Below the pieces are notes generated by a model. It was not told the DNA's origin. It did no database searches and saw only the letters and a program-made list of their open reading frames with translations. This document shows positions 8,589 through 20,443 of a stretch of DNA of 64,000 nucleotides, piece after piece; positions within the stretch are counted from its first letter, which is position 1, and every line of letters starts with the position of its first letter. This stretch comes from Diphasiastrum complanatum (lineage: Eukaryota > Streptophyta > Lycopodiopsida > Lycopodiales > Lycopodiaceae). The stretch spans positions 59,990,557 through 60,054,556 of the forward strand of contig CM055095.1 of NCBI GenBank assembly GCA_029204225.1, written 5' to 3'. Made by a program: the position numbers and the translations under genes.

Positions 8589-11488
8589 ACCAATTTCCAA
8601 TCGTTAATCTCGGTTCTGAAGTATAAGCTTTAGTTTGAAAAGTACACTAAGAGATGCATTTTCTCAACTGGATTACATTCAACACAAGTTAGTAACATCA
8701 CCTTCATGTAAATCACTTATATGTAACACTAAGTGAAATATTTCCTAACATAGGAGATTTAAAGTTAAAGAGAATCATAATAATTATAGTCTGAAATTAT
8801 TCACCACTTTGGCAAATACTTCATAAGCTTCCAAGTACAACTATCCTTAGAATCCAATTCTAAGATATAATAATTCATTCAACTATAATCTCTAGGAGAA
8901 TCAGTAAGATATAGAATGATTAAAACTCAACTCTGTGTATCCCAGATACTCTTTTGAGTTAAATGCTCCCATTACTGGCACCAAATACAAGAAAATAGCA
9001 TTCATTCATCTTAATAGACTTGTTTGCCTCCTATGATAACTGGAGATCCAATTAAATGAAGAATTGTACTCAAACATCTACAAACCATAAACTGTAGTAG
9101 AATACCATCCACTAGATAAATTAAATTCTCCACAAGTAAATTACTTATCTTGTGAGAATGTCTGTGAGATCCATAGGTTCTCAATAATACTAGAGTAAAG
9201 ATATTCAAAATACTGATCTGAATTCTTACTCAATGAATAGACCAAGACTTAATCGTCACACTTAAGCACCATTACAATTCCTTATAGTCCTCTGACAAAA
9301 ATTAACTATCTATTTATGATCCGTCAATCATAAATATTTAGATTCATATGATTCGTCAATTATAATTTTCTGGAAATCCAAAACCATAATCATTTATAGG
9401 ATACTGGAGTATATGTCCACATAACTCAGGAGAAGTAAGAATTATTTCAAATCTTTCCACCAAGAAAATACTTAGGAATATTCTTCAAAAAAAAATTTTT
9501 AACTAAAATGCAAGATTCAAGCTCTATAAACCACTAGTAATTAAAGTTTGAACGCATACCAAAATGACAATCATCTTCAACTACAAAAAACTTTAGATTA
9601 CAATCCAGAATCACATCTAGATACCCAAAGTCCTGCTGAATATCAATTCAGTTATTATTCTTGGATCCATTATGATTCGTTATCCAATTGAGCTCTCTGG
9701 GATACAATCACTAATGAGCTGAGTCCCTTCATTAACTAAGGAATACTCTATCCCAAGAACACTGTATATCCAATGCACACAATTTTAACTGATGAACCCA
9801 AATGATTCACTAATCATGCGTCTTACAAGCAATATAATTCAAAACCGTCAGTTCTCGATGAATCCACATCACATTGACCATTTTACCAATTAGCTTCATC
9901 TTAGAGTAATCAACTACTCAAGCTAATTGCCAGTGATTCAAAAATCTCAAATGTCTAGGTGCAGGTTTTAATTATACTAGTATGACACCACATTTAGATC
10001 CTCATCCAAACCATTTATAAGTTAATCCATAAATCTCCAATCCAAAGATTTGTTAACTCTGCAAGTATCTATCAAAACAATACTTGATCACATGTTTATG
10101 TTCACCGACTAGGTTGAGTGCACCAAATAACACTAGTAACCAGGAAGACACAGTAGATTCATACAAGATTAATCGTGTACATATGTGAATAATGTCACTA
10201 TGACCCAGTACATAAACACATTCCTATCTGGCAAATTCCACCAGAACCCACATATGTTACTCACATATCTCACTGAGATCTTGTAACTCAGCTACAAAAT
10301 AATTTCTATTTCTCATGAGTAAATAATGAGTCCGAGGAAATCTCTGAGACGAATACCATTCACTCTCAATAGTTTTCCAATCCAACTTACCTTCTAATTA
10401 CATAATTTCTTCCACTCAATCAACCCCTCTCTGATCCTAGTACTCAAACTAAGATTAGGTTGATCTAATACAGAACTCTTAGACTTAAATTCTGATCAAA
10501 CTTACTTCTATTCCAATCAAAATGGAATTAGTATCCTTTGACCTTTTACCGTACTACTAATAGATAATGATTCAAATATCAAACCTGTTCTACTTCCAAA
10601 TTGTCCACGCAATCCGTAGAAATTTTTTCTTTTTCAAAAAGTTCCAATTAGGTATCTTACTCTGAATCTATCCGAAATTACTTTCAGACCAAATCTCATT
10701 TCTATACCACAGTTGGTTCTCTTCCGAAACTATGCAATCTACAGATTTCCGAATAGAATTTTATTCCACCACTTCACCCCTCCTTTTAAAGAAATTATAA
10801 ATTTCAGTAAAAGCTAACTGGGAAGATGATATATAAAAATATCTAAATCCAAGAAAAGTCAGTAATAAGTGCATTCCAATAAAGGATTCACTCTATTATA
10901 AATAGGACTTTTCCTTCAAATATTTTCAACCCGAGTGACAGTACAATCATTCCATTGAAACTTATTTATGCAACAAAGATAATACAAGATTCAAGACATT
11001 GAACCACTTTGACTTTAGAATTTATCTGACTTCCAAGTCTATTCACACAAGTAGTAATTTATATGGCATAACAGTCTTTCATAAGAATAACTCCATGCTG
11101 GAAAGAATCATATAAATCAGTCTGATATCTTATATTTGAGAAATCACTAAGAAGTAAAGGAATAATTAATAAAGTGAGAAATATATTTGAGGGCCTCTGA
11201 TTTTGTAAATAATGAGATACCACATTGGGACCTAGATTAAACCTCAAAATTTCCCAAAATACCCCACATTTGATCGAATGGTTTTTTTTTTTCCCATATC
11301 GCGACTAGGTACTAAAACACACCATTGATCATCAGATCTTTACAGTCCTGTAATTTTCTTTCCAAAATTACTGATGTCCCATACCACCAGTTTTTCTTTC
11401 CAGAAAACCCTTATTAGAGCCAAGTTTTGATCCTGGGATCTGTGGGTTATGGGCCCACCACGCTTCCGCTGCGCAACTCTGATACCAA
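8566..11488 (-). mobile_element. Non-coding LTR element, internal region, 3'-truncated copy
   Basis: Minus-strand copy of the internal region seen complete at 55234-58264. It lacks the last ~120 bp, the polypurine tract and the 3' LTR. It is joined at about 8566 to the zinc-knuckle ORF. No ORF above about 65 residues occurs in the whole 2.9 kb. The stem-loop TTTATGAT...ATCATAAA family motif lies near 9318-9350. Confidence 0.88.
11412..11483 (-). tRNA. Initiator tRNA-Met-like sequence inside LTR element (left copy)
   Basis: Minus-strand 72-nt cloverleaf with anticodon CAT. The three G-C pairs of an initiator anticodon stem (GTGGG/CCCAC) and an A54/A60-type T loop are visible. Relative to the right copy, the 3' acceptor strand has G70 changed to A, giving an A-C mismatch opposite C3. 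The 5' acceptor strand doubles as the PBS (11477-11487). A TTTT lies just 3' of it. It probably no longer yields a functional tRNA. Confidence 0.85.
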
Positions 11489-11965
11489 TATAAAGACACT
11501 AAAAGGATAATTCCTAGGATGAGGATAAGAGAACACAATAAAAGAGACAATGGAGCCAAACCACCCAACCAATCCTAGATCAAAACTGGATCTAGCCCCC
11601 AAGACATGCCATGTGAAGGAAGAGGAGAAGAGAGAACTTGGTAACCTAAACCCAACATGTCGAAGGGAGAATCCCTACCTCATTATATAGAGAGTAGAGT
11701 CCTGTGCATGACACCATGCAACCCCCATGCAAGTCAACTATAAATAGATCACATTTCTTCATGCAGTCCTCCTGCCAATATCCATCACATAGACATGCAA
11801 TACTCCATATGTCTCAATTAGAGTGTCTGGGTCCTCTCAAGATTATTATTCACAAATAGGCCTCAGCATGGAATTAAATCTCGACATGACCAATAATCTC
11901 GAGTACTGGAGGCCGGTTTACCATATTAGGACTATTCCAGGTCCTAACCGAATATGGCCATAACA
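11489..11965 (-). mobile_element. 5' LTR of the truncated non-coding element
   Basis: On the minus strand it starts TGTTATGGCCATATTC and ends TAGTGTCTTTATA, 477 bp. It is flanked at 11966-11970 by CATGT, the reverse complement of the ACATG target duplication of the right copy. This means both copies derive from one insertion that was later duplicated with its flank. It keeps the ~37-bp block around GGGGGCTAGATCCAG that the right 5' LTR lacks. Confidence 0.88.
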
Positions 11966-12097
11966 CATGTAGTTGGGCCTGGTTCAGAGACATGGGATGA
12001 TGATATGGGATGACTTAGAAAATGGATATGATATCTCATTTCTCATGTTGATTCCTCTACAAGATCTTCCTGATCCATCATCCCTTGTGTTCGCCAC

Positions 12098-13471
<1,374 letters not shown>

Positions 13472-13472
<1 letters not shown>

Positions 13473-15029
13473 CCTTTGTCTATGTTTCTTCTCTCTCTAT
13501 GTATGTTGTATGTCTCTGTCATTTCGCTGCATTTCTTGTTTTGGTTATATCTTTCAGGTAAGCAGTAACTATGCATGAATTTTTGTAGCAAAATTAGCTT
13601 GCCAACGATCTACTATATGCTTCAATTCACCATCTTTCTATGAGTGTATGATTTTTTGATATCTTATAAGCATGAAGTATTCAGTATGTATAGGGGAAGC
13701 CCCCCCCCCCACCCCCAAAGGGGCTTCCGGTAGGGGAGGCACCCGAGGGCGGCAACCCAAGCATACCTCCTTGGCGCGGAAGACCCCCAAGGGCCTTCCC
13801 AGGCATAACAACCACCAAAGCTTTTTTTTCATCATAACAATTTTTTAAAATTAGAAGGCTAGGGCCTATTCGCGGCTCACATTTTTTTAAATAGTAAATA
13901 TGTAGCTCTTTGCCTTTTCAAAAAGAGGAAGTCTCATATTTATGCTCATTATCAATTTTTTTTAAATAGTAATCGTGCAAATATATGCAAGTTTTCAAAT
14001 ATAGTAATTGTACCTTATAGATTGTAAGTTGTTTATGCAACTCTTCAAAAATAGTAACTATAGTTTACAGATTGTAAGGTATTTGTTACACAATCGAATG
14101 GAATCACTAAAAAAAAATACCATTCTTAGTGTTTGGTTTATGCCAAAGTTCCTGAGTAATAAAGTACATGTTGAAAAATGAAAAAACGTCTATCTTGACT
14201 TTAGGTTTTGGAAAAGTTTTTTTCTATGTGTATGGAATGTTTCATATTGTAAATGTCAAATTTGGCCTAGAAGAAACTTGAGCTACATGTTTTCTTGAGT
14301 CTAGTTTGTCATATACAACATGCATATAGAATGTAGACATAGAAATGCCAATTATGGGCTTGTAGAAACTCGTGGCATATCACATGCAATAATTGTAAGT
14401 GATCCAAAGTGACATGCAAGGCATGCACAAAGTGAATTGAACACATGCATAGTGATTTGGACAATTCTAGTTTTGAATTTGACACTTGGTAAAAGTAGGT
14501 AGAAATGCATGCATGTAAAGTGACAAATGTCACTACTTTGCTAGTTATCACTTTTAGATGTGTATGGAAATAGGAGAGAGATGGTTCTACCTCTACTCCA
14601 ATCTCCATAAATATGTGTAAGCTCTCTCATAATTTTTGATGAAGAACCAAGCTTTGAAACTATTCCATGTCAATTTGGATCTATGATATTGTTTGCTTGA
14701 ATTTTGCTCTCTCTTTCTCTCTCTAACTCAAGTAGAAGGTTATGTTAATGCATTAAATTCTTGTACTTCTTCTCTTTTGATATTGCAAGCAATCATTCTT
14801 TGATTATTATCATGCTAGATTGTGCTTTGGTCATAAAGTCTAGAACTAGATCTTGATACTCAATCTAGAATCAGTTTATGTGCGAAAGACAAAGCTTAAC
14901 AAGATCATTCACACTTGAGGATTGTTTCCCACACATGTGAACTTGCTAGCCATCATAGCCATACTGCTAATTTCACATCCATTTGATGGATCTTCATATG
15001 GGTGATATTAGTTCTCATCTTGTCTTACC
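13472..15029. other. Gene-free interval with a short GC-rich island
   Basis: A GC-rich block at about 13692-13810 has GGGGAAGCCCC pairing with GGGGCTTCC, and C-runs, inside AT-rich DNA. The rest (13811-15029) is AT-rich without a supported gene. Identical content, inverted, is present near 51720-53100. Confidence 0.6.
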
Positions 15030-15900
15030 CCACTTTGAATGCTAAATCTACTCAATTATTTCTCATTGAAGATATAAGAGAGTCCCAAATTCTTTATAAT
15101 AAACAAAAAAATAGTCCCAACTTAATCCATCAAAAGCCTTTTCCAGGTCTAGTTGATGAATAGCTCGTTAAAAAAAAAAAAAATCCAATTCCACCATAAA
15201 TCAAAAACACTATCCAAAGTACTCAGTCTTCCTACTTGAAACCACCTTGTTTGTTTTTTAAATGAAAAAGCAAAAAATCCAACTTCCTAGCAATGAACTT
15301 CAAGGGTATTCTATAATGAGTATTGAGCATCATTCAAGATTTTTAATCTTCGTTAAAAAACTGAATCAAAATTCTTGGAAACAAGTACATTATATCCTTC
15401 ATAATACTTTTTGAGATATGATAGTTTTCTTAAATGATAAGCAATGGCTTCATCGTTTCTCCTTTAAAGTCATTCCAAAAAGTTCTATACATTTCCATTG
15501 AAGATTTTATCTATTCATGGATTTTGTCTCCTTTAAGAATGGAAAGAGTTTCATGAAATTATTTCTCTTTTAGTAAATCTTTCAATTTGCTAATTTTGCA
15601 GCATCCAGCTTCTTATCCATAAAATAGTAGTTGTCCACCAACATACATTTATCAATAATCTCAATTCATCATAAGACGACACAAACTTCCTTTTGATGAT
15701 GTTGGGATCTATCAAAATTCTTCTTCCATCTAACAAGCCTTTATAATCTTATAGTTTTGACCTCTTCAAGAAAATCTAGTGATGAGTTCACCATTCTTTA
15801 GTAAGTTGACTCTACATCTTTTTCTAAAGTTGTTTGTTCTACACATATTTTTTTAACAACTTTTGACGTCCATAGCTCTTCCTTTTTTGGCCTTTTCTTT
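15030..15900 (-). pseudogene. LINE (plant L1) reverse-transcriptase remnant, left arm
   Basis: The minus strand contains, across broken frames, blocks of a plant L1 reverse transcriptase. One resembles the FIxGRQ fingers region (NKQGGFKLGR), followed by STLDNVFDLW, and the palm motif LDLEKAFDGLSWDYF lies near 15080-15150. Stops and indels are frequent. It is the inverse of the copy at 50820-51700. Confidence 0.75.
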
Positions 15901-16231
15901 TTCCCATTCTCCCAAAAAGTTCTTAAAGTTTGTGTTGGAATACAAAAAAGATGTTGTATGAACAGAGTAAATTGAGACTATTCATGTTCTCAATCAAGAA
16001 ATGTCAAAGTTATATTTTGAAATCAAAAACTATATCAGTAATAAAACAACTCTTATTTATAAGTGAAATTGAATTTTAATGTGTCAATCAATGTGTGAAT
16101 ATATAACTCATGTCATTAACTTCGTATTATTAATGTTTGAATTCAAATGTTTTTGAAACCTTCTATGTTTCAATTTGTATTAAAGCCAAATCTCAATGAC
16201 ATTCATAAATTTTTTTATATAAAAGACTTTT

Positions 16232-16880
16232 TTATTGAATAGTCACAGAGTCTATTTTTTCAACGTACTTCTCCATCATAGATGTATTTTCTAAAGTCAC
16301 ACTCCTCGTTGTGGATACCATGAATGGAGAAATCGATAACTTGCAAAGTGGAAATAAATGATCACTGTGTTGGATCAACTCTGTGTAGTCACAAGTGTTA
16401 CTCAATGGTTCTTGCCCCAACCGATTTCTTTCAATATAACATGGTATGTTTGGAACATCTTTGAGACTTAATAGATATGGACACAAAACTTCATTCAAAA
16501 AATCCTCCTCTAAACAGCCATCAAATGTACCAACAAAAATACCATTGCCAGGTGGATTCATGCAACCTTTGTAAGGGGCATCATCAATCAACAGTGTATT
16601 GATCGGTAACGGTCCACATCATGTGCTCCATAGATAAGTCAATGGCTTAGAAAAAGCTCGAACTCGTCGATTACCAGGCATCCTATACTTTGGGGCACTG
16701 TAACATTTTGTTCGATCCCAAATGATATGAAATCTATATTGTCAATTTCCAGTTATGTTGAAGTATTCAACACAGTGTTAAATACTCCATATTCCAACCT
16801 TAAAACTATTGAAGATATTATCCAGAAACTTGGCTCCTCCATTCCGCAATTGAATGGCCTAATCTCCATGCTTGATGTAC
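16232..16880 (-). pseudogene. NIF/FCP1-like HAD phosphatase, C-terminal domain, left arm
   Basis: Minus-strand frames give KVGIWS, IIWDRTKCYSAPKYRMPGNR, FSKPLTYLW, then NTLLIDDAPYKGCMNPPGNG, EEDFLNEVLCPYLLSL and YIERNRLGQEPLSN. This is the order of the catalytic domain of plant NIF-type (SCP/FCP1-like) phosphatases: the IWS motif, the K-P-L-x-x-L/Y-W block, the LLIDD(S)PYK motif III and the C-terminal FGQ block. The N-terminal DxDx(T/V) catalytic motif is not seen. An in-frame TGA lies between YLW and NTLLIDD, present in both arms. Its natural substrate would be a phosphoprotein such as the polymerase II tail. Confidence 0.72.
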
Positions 16881-17117
16881 CCAACCTTATCACTTGTTTT
16901 TCCTTCCCATTTTTTCACAAGTAACCATTCAAGTTAAGTATTATGTATTTAAAAGGACAACAACTCGACAAGTATTCCAATCCTGTAATACAATAATGGT
17001 CCAAATTAACGTGAAGAAAGTGAATTCAAAAGTTTAAAATATATATACAATATCACATCCTAATATGTTAACAAAAAAATCATTGAATTTTTATGCATTG
17101 TAAACAAGCCAAAAACT

Positions 17118-17708
17118 TTATTCTATAAAAGTTCCAAATTCATTAACAGACATGCAATCCATTTCGTCAAAAATCTGTTGAAGCTCTGCAATAGTTTTAG
17201 AATATGCATATGGTCTATGTAATATTTGTCCAATAGGTGGTCTAAATCTATAACAAATGCCAATCCTAGCTTTATCATCATAATTATTCAACGTGTCTTG
17301 TATTTTTCTGCTCAAAAATTGAATAGCATAATCACATTGAACTGTTGAATTACTTGGACAATCGCATAGAACATCTTTTTCAATCTCCAATGTAGAACAT
17401 GAATCAACAATTGAACATTTAGCTAACTGTATTTGCTGAAAATCATCGCCAATACATTGAAGGTTCACTTTGATGCATGAACCACCATCCACAATTTCAC
17501 AAACATCCACGCTTTTCTGTACTTTTGTAATGTCAATATCACTTTGATGACATGTTTCAACATTGTTTTCCATGAGAGAACCACTTTTTGAGAAGCCCAA
17601 ATGATCTTCGACACAAACTTGAAAGTTACAAAAATCTGAAGTCTCCAATTCAATTTCATCCATACTTGAACGTTGGCAGGTGTGCAATGATGCTGTCAAA
17701 TAACACAA
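17118..17708 (-). CDS. Hypothetical protein, 196 residues
   Basis: An open frame of 196 residues without a recognised domain. It is rich in Cys and acidic residues in its first two thirds (DVCEIVDGGSCIKVNLQC, CSIVDSCSTLEIEKDVLCDC) and ends QQIFDEMDCMSVNEFGTFIE. It lies directly upstream, on the same strand, of the phosphatase remnant, so it may be the N-terminal region of that gene. The inner breakpoint of the inverted duplication falls within it, after about residue 45 (17571). Whether the start at 17708 is native is unknown. Confidence 0.45.
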   Translation of the reverse strand: MCYLTASLHTCQRSSMDEIELETSDFCNFQVCVEDHLGFSKSGSLMENNVETCHQSDIDITKVQKSVDVCEIVDGGSCIKVNLQCIGDDFQQIQLAKCSIVDSCSTLEIEKDVLCDCPSNSTVQCDYAIQFLSRKIQDTLNNYDDKARIGICYRFRPPIGQILHRPYAYSKTIAELQQIFDEMDCMSVNEFGTFIE

Positions 17709-18460
17709 TCATACAAATTTGAAATCAAAATTTCTAATATAAACTTTTTTTCCAAAGAAAAAAGGCCTATACAAAAAACAATTCATCTAAGTCAAACTTT
17801 TGAAAGCAACACTAATACTTGATACATGTGATTCCAAAACATTTCAAAAGCAAATATTAGTTTATCATAAATTGTAATGTGAACAAACAACATCATCTTA
17901 TAACAATTAAAAGCATTTGAACAATTAAAAGCAAAACATTGTATATTATATTAAAGGTTTAGCTTCAACTTGAACCAAGTTCGAGTTGACGTTGATTTAA
18001 AAATCTTTCCAACTCAAACGTCATTCAAATAAAAGCTAAAATCCTTCAAGAGTATATGCACAAATAATGCTAATATCTAGTGAAACTATGTGCCTCTATG
18101 CTTTCTAATATATTAAAAGCATTGATATATTTATGGTGCCTATATGCATGGTAGGGTTGTGGTTTAGGTTGAGGCTAAACCCTAAATGTGCACAAACCCA
18201 TACAAACTTAAACATATTTTGCATTGGTCTAAACTAAAGAAAATGTTCTATGTTTCAACTGCAACTTCATAGATGTCGCATTGTAAATATAGTTACGAAC
18301 ATGCAACTTGGAATGCTCAAAAATCATAGAGTAATATGTGCTCTTCTTCGGTATTTGAAATTTAAATTTGGAAAGTCTTTGTACCCAAGATGATCTGTCT
18401 ACTAATGAGATCTGCACTGAAAATGTTGGGAATTAATAGTGGCAGATTTTTTCTATGCAG
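17709..18460. other. Gene-free interval
   Basis: AT-rich, no supported gene. The last part ends in a pyrimidine-rich TTTTTTCTATGCAG, a plausible 3' splice site for the bZIP exon that follows. Confidence 0.5.
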
Positions 18461-18542
18461 AACAGGAGGCTCTATTGGGAATGTTGTTGGCCAGGCAGCT
18501 AATACTGTTACAATTCAAACCATTATGTCGTCAAGTACTGTG

Positions 18543-18547
18543 ACTAG
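18543..18547 (+). other. Target-site duplication ACTAG (left), repeated at 20701-20705
   Basis: Five-base direct repeat ACTAG immediately outside both LTRs of the Copia element, as expected for its integrase. Confidence 0.85.
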
Positions 18548-18789
18548 TGTGGATAAAGGGTTAGTTGTCGTTTAGCACTACTCACGTTTCTTGGCATACA
18601 CTAGTCGTTGTTTAAGCTCTTGAAATGTACCCTGCCCTTTTTAATATATGCAAGAGAAATGCGTGGGGTGTAGTAACCCTGTTGCTTTTGCGATCAAAAT
18701 TCTTCTTGCGTTGTGTTTGTCGTGTGCCAGTACTGACTCTGTGCGATAGGTGTTGCTGCGTTTCTTTATTGCTAATCGACAAGTTATCA

Positions 18790-18805
18790 AAGGTTATGGG
18801 CCCAC
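18790..18805 (+). other. Primer-binding site complementary to initiator tRNA anticodon arm (half-tRNA type)
   Basis: Immediately after the LTR the sequence AAGGTTATGGGCCCAC contains 14 bases (GGTTATGGGCCCAC) complementary to the anticodon stem-loop of plant initiator tRNA-Met. The usual 3' end is not used. Drosophila copia and yeast Ty5 use this kind of internal primer. The tRNA-like sequence at 55239-55310 in this same window shows the exact complementary stretch. Confidence 0.78.
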
Positions 18806-19054
18806 TATCCACGCACAGACACTCCATCGCGTGAAGCTGATTCTCTGGCTACGGTTTCTGTACAGGGTCGAATAGACGTTTCTTTGATCAGGTTAGAGTG
18901 AGCAAATCGATTGCGTTCTGCTGCGAGGCTGCAAAGCGAGATGGCGGGAGAAATTGCAAATGTGATTGAAGCAAGAATGCTGGAGAAACTTGACTGACCT
19001 ACCACACGGAAGGAGAGCTATAGGTTGCAGATGGGTATTTAAGGTCAATACCAA

Positions 19055-20443
19055 ATGGATGGAACGGTGGAAAGGTATAAGGCAAGATTAGTAGCAAAAG
19101 CGTGTAGCCAAGTTGAAGGTGTTGACTACATTGAGACTTTTGCCCCAGTAATGAAAATGACTTCCTTCAGATTATTGTTGGCATGGGCAACAAGATGGGA
19201 CATGGAAATAGAACAAATGGATGTGAAGACGGCGTTTTTGCATGGGAACTTGCAGGAAGAAGTCTACATGAAGCAGCCCCCAGGTTTTGAGACAGATGGA
19301 CACCAAGTTTGCAAACTGAAGAAAGCCCTCTACGGGTTGAAGCAATCGTCAAAAACTCGGTATCAAAAAATTGACAAGTTCTTTCTTGAAAATGGCTTCA
19401 GTAGATGCTATTCTGACCCAAGCTTGTACATGAAAATATCAGGATCATTGTTCTTTGTTATAGCCGTTTATGTCGATGATTTAATTCTCGTTTGCAATGA
19501 CAAAATTGCACTGAATGACTGTAAAAGGAGACTCAGTCAGGAATTTGATATGAAAGACCTAGGGGCAATCCATTACTACTTAGGAATCCAATTACACAGG
19601 GACAGAAATAGAGGCTTAACCTGGATTACAAAAGAAAACTATGTGGAACAGCTGTTGGACACTTTTCAGATGCATGATTGCTGCAGTGTTTCAACGCCCC
19701 TGGAAGTCGGTCTAAAGCTAAGCAAAGATATGAGTCCCGCATCTGAGCAAGAGAGGGAAATGATGACCAATAAACCTTACAGAAATCTAGTAGGATCCTT
19801 GATGTACACAATGGTGTGTACACGCCCAGACATTGCAGTTGCCGTAACGAAATTGAGCCAATTCCTAACAGATCCTGGCCAGGAACATTGGCTAGCTGCA
19901 AAAAGAGTCCTCAAATATCTAAAGGGAAGTTCAAGCTATGGGATCATTTTCCAAAACAACAATGAAAGCATGAAGGGATTTGCTGACTCAGACTGGGGGG
20001 GCGATTCAGATGACAGGAAATCCACATGTGGTTACATTTTTATGCTAGCAGGATCAGCCATCAGCTGGAGCAGCCGGAAACAGAACTCAGTAGCACTTTC
20101 TTCTACAGATGCAGAATACATGGGATTATGTCATGCGAGTAAAGAGTACCTGTGGTTAAAAAGCTTGCTGCAAGAATTTCAGATTGAACAAACAATAACC
20201 TTGTTCACTGATAATCAGGGCTGTTTGTTTCGTACTAAGAATTCTGGTTTTCACAAAAGAAGCAAACACATAAGCATTCAATATCATTTTGTGCGTGATC
20301 TAGTTCAGGAAGGACAGCTATTGGTTCAATTCTGTCCCACAGCCAGAATGGCAGCTGATATTATGACTAAAGGGTTGTTAAAGTCACACTTTAATTTCTT
20401 AAGAAGCATGATAGGCACAGAAACTATAGATAAATACAAATGA
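19055..20443 (+). CDS. Copia reverse transcriptase-RNase H
   Basis: The uninterrupted 462-residue frame begins MDGTVERYKARLVAK. It shows the Copia RT blocks FAPVMKMTSFRLLLA, MDVKTAFLHGNLQEEVYM and LKKALYGLKQSS, the active site VYVDDLILV, and DLGAIHYYLGIQ, followed by VGSLMYTMVCTRPDIA. The RNase H part has GFADSDWGGDSDDRKSTCGY, NSVALSSTDAEYMGL and TDNQGC, and ends ADIMTKGLL. Catalytic residues look intact. A frame change just upstream (RRAIGCRWVFKVNTK is in another frame) shows one small indel at the domain start. The domain copies element RNA into cDNA. Confidence 0.92.
   Translation: MDGTVERYKARLVAKACSQVEGVDYIETFAPVMKMTSFRLLLAWATRWDMEIEQMDVKTAFLHGNLQEEVYMKQPPGFETDGHQVCKLKKALYGLKQSSKTRYQKIDKFFLENGFSRCYSDPSLYMKISGSLFFVIAVYVDDLILVCNDKIALNDCKRRLSQEFDMKDLGAIHYYLGIQLHRDRNRGLTWITKENYVEQLLDTFQMHDCCSVSTPLEVGLKLSKDMSPASEQEREMMTNKPYRNLVGSLMYTMVCTRPDIAVAVTKLSQFLTDPGQEHWLAAKRVLKYLKGSSSYGIIFQNNNESMKGFADSDWGGDSDDRKSTCGYIFMLAGSAISWSSRKQNSVALSSTDAEYMGLCHASKEYLWLKSLLQEFQIEQTITLFTDNQGCLFRTKNSGFHKRSKHISIQYHFVRDLVQEGQLLVQFCPTARMAADIMTKGLLKSHFNFLRSMIGTETIDKYK

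Noticed and set aside
8566-11488. A hidden gag or pol gene in the non-coding LTR element
   Set aside because: Neither copy shows any frame over about 65 residues or any RT, integrase, protease or knuckle motif on either strand.
16600-16660. In-frame TGA of the phosphatase remnant as a recoded codon
   Set aside because: Plants are not known to use selenocysteine, other stops and missing catalytic parts occur upstream, and no recoding structure is evident.
16727-16924. 65-residue open frame on the plus strand (and its inverse at 49840-50037)
   Set aside because: It is antisense to the phosphatase remnant, whose motifs are on the other strand.
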